A DNA stretch of 6,673 nt from Schleiferiaceae bacterium (GTDB taxonomy: Bacteria > Bacteroidota > Bacteroidia > Flavobacteriales > Schleiferiaceae), in contig JAOARK010000306.1 of assembly GCA_025210575.1 (NCBI GenBank), forward strand, positions 1 through 6,673. Direction: 5' to 3'. This document shows positions 5,101 through 6,673 of the stretch, piece after piece (the first letter of the stretch is position 1; every line of letters begins with the position of its first letter). The translations under genes and the position numbers were made by a program. The notes under the pieces were generated by a model. The model saw only the letters and a program-made list of their open reading frames with translations. It ran no database searches and was not told where the DNA came from.

Positions 5101-6673
5101 TCCGGATTACTTATCTCTAGACAGTGATGGGGATGGTCGCTCAGACCATGTTGAAGGCTATGACACAGACAACCCAACGGATGGTTCTGCAAACACCTTT
5201 GCCGCAGGTACAGATACTGATGGTGACGGTTTAGATGACAACTTTGACTTGTTTGATGCAACATCTCCACCGGTCACAGGTTCTAATAGTGCTAATGGTG
5301 TACAAACGGCAGCAAGCTTTCCAGATACTGATGATCCAGGAGATGAACCCAACTGGAGAGAATTTAACTTCGATTTGGTAAATGATTTAGATGGCGATGG
5401 GATTACTGACGCAAATGACTTAGATGACGACAATGATGGTATCTTAGATGAAGATGAGTATAATTTCACACAATTTAATATCAATGCACCTGAATTATTC
5501 CCAGGAGCAAGTCCTGGAGATGAGCCTGCTGACGGCACGGTAGATGTGAGTGCAATTTTAGGTTTACCTTCAGGGACGGTTGAAATTGAGCATATCGATG
5601 CTTATGTTAACGCAAGTAACGCAAATCAACTAAATGTTAGAACAGGTGCAAACCCTAGATACATTATAAGAAGCACTTACCCCTTGCAATTAAGGCCAAG
5701 AATGGGTAGAAGTAATTTTCAAACCTTAACTACCGATCCTGAGCGTGGGTTCACATCTAATGATGGAAAAACGTTCCAGTTCACAAATAGTGGAGCATTA
5801 AATAGTGGATTTAGTCCAGTGAATTCAAGTAATAACTATGTAATAAAAAGAGATGATGGCATAACAACTGGAGGTACCGCAGCTAGTTCTGGTAACCTGT
5901 TTTGGGAATCTGACGATTTTGCAACCAGCTTTGATATTTCCTTCTTAGAACAAGGTGGAGGAACAAATGTATTATTGGCATTTAACGTTCCAGTAGATAC
6001 AGACGGAGACGGCATTCCAGATTTCCAAGATGCAGACAGCGATAACGATGGCATCCCTGATATTGTTGAAGCCGGTGGCGTAGACGCCAATGGTGATGGA
6101 CAAGTTGATTACCCTACGCCTGGAGATGCATCTAGTATGGTAGACGCTAATGGAAATGGTTGGTCAAGCGTTTTTGATGATGGTAGTGCAGATGCAAGTG
6201 CAACAGAAAGCGGAACACCTTTAACGGATACCGATACTGATACTGATCTTGTTCCCAACAGACTAGATGTTGATAGTGATAATGATGGAATAGCAGACGT
6301 TATTGAAGGTCAAGGCACAGCAGCTTACAAAGCGCCAACAGGCAACGATGCCGACAGCGATGGTGTTGATGATGCCTTTGATTCTGATTTTGATGGTGGC
6401 AATAAGCTATCGTCTTCTCCAATAAATACTGACGAGAATAACATTGCGGCATTTAATCCTGATGCCATACCAGATTATCTAGACAATGATTCAGATGGAG
6501 ATGGCGTAACTGATCAAGTTGAAAGTGGCGTAACCGCAGATGCATCTGGAACCGATACCGATGGTGATGGATTATTAGATGACTACGATAATTACAATGC
6601 ATCTTCACCTCCAGGTGCACCATCAGGTGTAAATGCAGACAACAATGGACAGACGGCTACAAACCCATTCCCA
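2078..6673 (+). CDS. Secreted type I sulfatase with CSPG-like repeat and tandem TSP3 calcium-binding modules (partial at right edge)
   Basis: The frame runs 1532 codons from ATG 2078 to the last base without a stop, so the C-terminus is missing. The protein should be exported and hydrolyse sulfate esters, probably on a sulfated polysaccharide; the substrate cannot be deduced. Order of parts: signal peptide 1-19; Ser/Thr/Asn-rich linker 20-71; alkaline-phosphatase-fold sulfatase about 72-505; linker with C511 and C520; CSPG/cadherin-like repeat about 537-648; two tandem modules from 651 and 1103, each with TSP3 loops (DxDGDGxxD) flanking an unrecognised beta-rich domain. A typical sulfatase is about 450-600 residues, so the stalk more than doubles it. 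Start choice: this ATG gives a basic n-region (MKK) and a full hydrophobic core; the next Met (residue 11) would destroy the signal. The spacer upstream suggests its own promoter. The stalk resembles flavobacterial surface adhesins often exported by the type IX system, but any such C-terminal signal lies outside the window. Sulfatase assignment is very sure; surface attachment is inference. Confidence 0.95.
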   Translation, partial: MKKVALASLVMLLSLCTYAEGSRNLAPRSSTGTGITNDENAFLFVPSSVYANNTETGLSKLSSLPATSGTQPNIVVILVDDAGYDDFGFQGSTIAISPNIDLLASEGMVFSQGYVSAGLCAPSRAGIMTGQNQNKLGFTYNIASNVDASSAAPGHTLADIGLDPNVPTMGDFMQELGYETALFGKWHLGFGAQTQHHPNNRGFDFFYGLLGGSRPYDQTTTDTDKQLQRDGVLEEPTNNNFFVTDLLTDEALVFMSTQIGANKPFLAFMSYTAPHGPYTAKPADKALFDPVSGIDDVDRNYYGLLKNVDDNIKRIVDHLKNLNEYDNTLFVFLSDNGGVVQDAGSNGLLRSGKGSSYEGGIRVPFFMTWKNMVPVGGTYNHQVISTDLLPTFIKAAGGDLTDNEYFDLEGKDLVAAAISGTAIHSRLYWRKGVGGGVVSDGTNKVRFTQGSMFSTNTPPELYNLDSDIGESTNLYASNTALAQNLLTDFGTWSQSIETPSWIPSGVVSNECGGSTNISTCSFLTNYYSTFAANSALTQEANTPLSMNQTTETITQSNLEFTDPVKSEGSISYELTQLPQSGTINRSGQPLSLGDSFTQRDINTGEITYTSSNNPANPDNMVFSVNDGAGGEELTNVTFAFTLPANYNASLDSDGDGIIDADDLDDDNDGILDVDEYNFTNNINVHPFSLGLTIPANFGDPGIDNQGGTYDMSARLGLPAGTAFITITNSATVEATQGSNGIFNLDPAETSQITISSSYPLQLRPRMGPSFNNQNDDRGIISNDGKTYSFDGTISDPAIYSHTNVGSTYTLAAIGVPPAPPNNLSVNEENAFWVCSEVSTSFDLTYFANGSGSNYNIVIRVPVDTDGDGNPDYLDLDSDGDGIPDIVEAGGTDGNNDGEVDYPTLGDPTSMVDGNMNGWSSVFDDGSTGQATESGTPLADADTDGDGFNNRLDIDSDADGIVDNIEGQTSAGYVAPTGTDTDNDGIDNAYDPDNGGTGVTPTNTDGAGNPDYLSLDSDGDGRSDHVEGYDTDNPTDGSANTFAAGTDTDGDGLDDNFDLFDATSPPVTGSNSANGVQTAASFPDTDDPGDEPNWREFNFDLVNDLDGDGITDANDLDDDNDGILDEDEYNFTQFNINAPELFPGASPGDEPADGTVDVSAILGLPSGTVEIEHIDAYVNASNANQLNVRTGANPRYIIRSTYPLQLRPRMGRSNFQTLTTDPERGFTSNDGKTFQFTNSGALNSGFSPVNSSNNYVIKRDDGITTGGTAASSGNLFWESDDFATSFDISFLEQGGGTNVLLAFNVPVDTDGDGIPDFQDADSDNDGIPDIVEAGGVDANGDGQVDYPTPGDASSMVDANGNGWSSVFDDGSADASATESGTPLTDTDTDTDLVPNRLDVDSDNDGIADVIEGQGTAAYKAPTGNDADSDGVDDAFDSDFDGGNKLSSSPINTDENNIAAFNPDAIPDYLDNDSDGDGVTDQVESGVTADASGTDTDGDGLLDDYDNYNASSPPGAPSGVNADNNGQTATNPFP
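2291..3592 (+). other. Sulfatase catalytic domain (residues about 72-505)
   Basis: All hallmarks of a formylglycine-dependent type I sulfatase (SulfAtlas family S1) are present. Metal-binding D80-D81 lies in NIVVILVDDAGYDD. The signature C120-A-P-S-R124 carries the Cys that is oxidised to formylglycine. K185 and H187 lie in FGKWHLG, H275 in YTAPHGP, the metal ligands D335-N336 in FLSDNGG, and K353 in SGKGSSYEGGIRVPFF. The usual C-terminal subdomain ends with PELYNLDSDIGESTNLY at 459-475. No key residue is missing, so the enzyme should be active after maturation. As a Cys-type enzyme it needs a formylglycine-generating enzyme or an anaerobic sulfatase-maturating enzyme, and none is in the window. 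The S1 subfamily, hence substrate, cannot be set by eye. Confidence 0.95.
3686..4021 (+). other. CSPG/cadherin-like repeat (residues about 537-648)
   Basis: The segment follows the pattern of chondroitin-sulfate-proteoglycan (NG2-type, Cadherin_3-like) repeats. It has an early strand with EANTPLSM, then ITQSNLEFTD, then ISYELTQLPQSGTI, then the diagnostic SFTQRDINTGEITYTSS at 590-606, and a final MVFSVNDGAGGE strand. These are beta-sandwich repeats usually found in arrays in extracellular matrix and bacterial adhesin-like proteins. Here a single copy sits between the catalytic domain and the TSP3 region, presumably as a spacer or a glycan- or protein-contacting domain. Boundaries are approximate. 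Confidence 0.75.
4028..5383 (+). repeat. Tandem module 1: TSP3 loops plus beta-rich domain (residues 651-1102)
   Basis: The module starts with a double calcium loop (DSDGDGIIDADDLDDDNDG, 651-669) ending in DEYNF, followed by a beta-rich domain (679-861). A long run of TSP3 loops then follows: DTDGDGNPDYLDLDSDGDG from 863, DTDGDGFNNRLDIDSDADG from 941, and further DTDNDG, DSDGDG and DTDGDG loops. It closes with PDTDDPGDEPNWRE at 1082-1095. The regularly spaced Asp side chains are the known calcium ligands of TSP3 repeats, so the segment should be a stiff, strongly acidic rod when calcium is bound. It aligns from end to end with module 2 at an offset of 444-452 residues. Confidence 0.92.
4112..4660 (+). 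other. Unrecognised beta-rich domain, copy 1 (residues 679-861)
   Basis: This domain of about 183 residues lies between two TSP3 blocks. Alternating hydrophobic and polar residues suggest beta strands. Motifs shared with copy 2 are LGLPxGT, YPLQLRPRMG (758-767), SNDGKTxxF, FWxxxxxxTSFD and a final strand leading into VPVDTDGDG. I do not recognise the family. Recurrence within the same protein and tight conservation of YPLQLRPRMG suggest a folded domain rather than a linker. It could be a structural spacer or a ligand-binding module. Confidence 0.6.
5384..6673 (+). repeat. Tandem module 2: second copy, cut by the window edge (residues 1103-1532)
   Basis: This repeats the order of module 1. 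DLDGDGITDANDLDDDNDG starts 452 residues after its counterpart and also ends in DEYNF. The beta-rich domain (1131-1305) is 8 residues shorter. VDTDGDGIPD begins at 1306, and SMVDxNxNGWSSVFDDGS and ESGTPL recur. The window ends at NPFP, which aligns with SFP just before DTDDPGDEPNWRE in module 1 (P1532 with P1082), so about 20 residues of the module are probably missing. Small insertions and deletions and many synonymous differences between copies mark the duplication as old. Confidence 0.92.
5468..5992 (+). other. Unrecognised beta-rich domain, copy 2 (residues 1131-1305)
   Basis: This is the second copy, about 175 residues, with the same landmarks: ILGLPSGT, YPLQLRPRMG at 1201-1210, TSNDGKTFQF, FWESDDFATSFD and FNVPVDTDGDG. 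Outside these motifs the two copies differ a good deal. For example, the stretch before FW is PPAPPNNLSVNEENA in copy 1 but TTGGTAASSGNL here. C854-type cysteines are absent from this copy; copy 1 has one Cys in FWVCSE where this one has FWESDD. Function is unknown. Confidence 0.6.

Noticed and set aside
4777..5538. Minus-strand open frames (4777-5085, 5070-5270, 5158-5538) giving Ser/Pro/Val-rich proteins
   Set aside because: They are antisense to the Asp/Gly-rich TSP3 coding region. The repeated SPSVS-like patterns are just the reverse complement of GATGGTGATGG-type codons, and the + strand frame is continuous and domain-bearing throughout.
5836..6090. Minus-strand open frame with SLSASW and PSPSVS patterns
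   Set aside because: Same artefact, antisense to module 2 of the stalk.
4661..6600. Many short near-repeats such as GATGGTGATGG that could suggest a CRISPR array or satellite DNA
   Set aside because: Spacing is irregular, all copies are in the same reading frame and they encode DxDGDG calcium loops, so they are coding repeats.

Overview
The window looks like part of a Bacteroidota chromosome, most likely a marine flavobacterium. This is inferred from the AT-rich composition, the A-rich start regions without a Shine-Dalgarno sequence, and a secreted sulfatase fused to long thrombospondin type 3 (TSP3) calcium-binding repeats. No marker gene confirms the taxon. All three genes are on the + strand.

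Layout. Bases 2-301 hold the 3' end of a gene that enters from the left edge; I do not recognise it. Bases 302-799 are non-coding and AT-rich, apart from a convincing intrinsic-terminator hairpin at 701-738. Bases 800-1780 encode a complete 326-residue putative GT-A-fold glycosyltransferase with a GTG start. Bases 1781-2077 are a second AT-rich spacer with a weak hairpin and a small dyad. From 2078 to the right edge runs one uninterrupted frame of 1532 codons with no stop. It has a Sec signal peptide, a complete type I (formylglycine) sulfatase domain with every expected active-site residue, a cadherin-like/CSPG-type repeat, and two tandem modules of about 450 residues. Each module combines TSP3 calcium-binding loops with a beta-rich domain I do not recognise. 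The gene is cut just before the expected start of a third module or of the C-terminal region.

How the genes fit together. The last gene encodes an exported enzyme that probably removes sulfate esters from a sulfated glycan, carried on a long rigid calcium-binding stalk of the kind seen in flavobacterial surface adhesins. The two upstream genes look cytoplasmic. The glycosyltransferase would fit a polysaccharide-assembly locus. The spacers suggest the sulfatase is a separate transcription unit. No SusC/SusD pair, formylglycine-generating maturase, glycoside hydrolase or regulator lies in the window, so a polysaccharide utilisation locus cannot be claimed. The most notable content is the architecture of the sulfatase-stalk protein and its duplicated unrecognised domain. 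I found no sign of a CRISPR array, mobile element, RNA gene or defence system.
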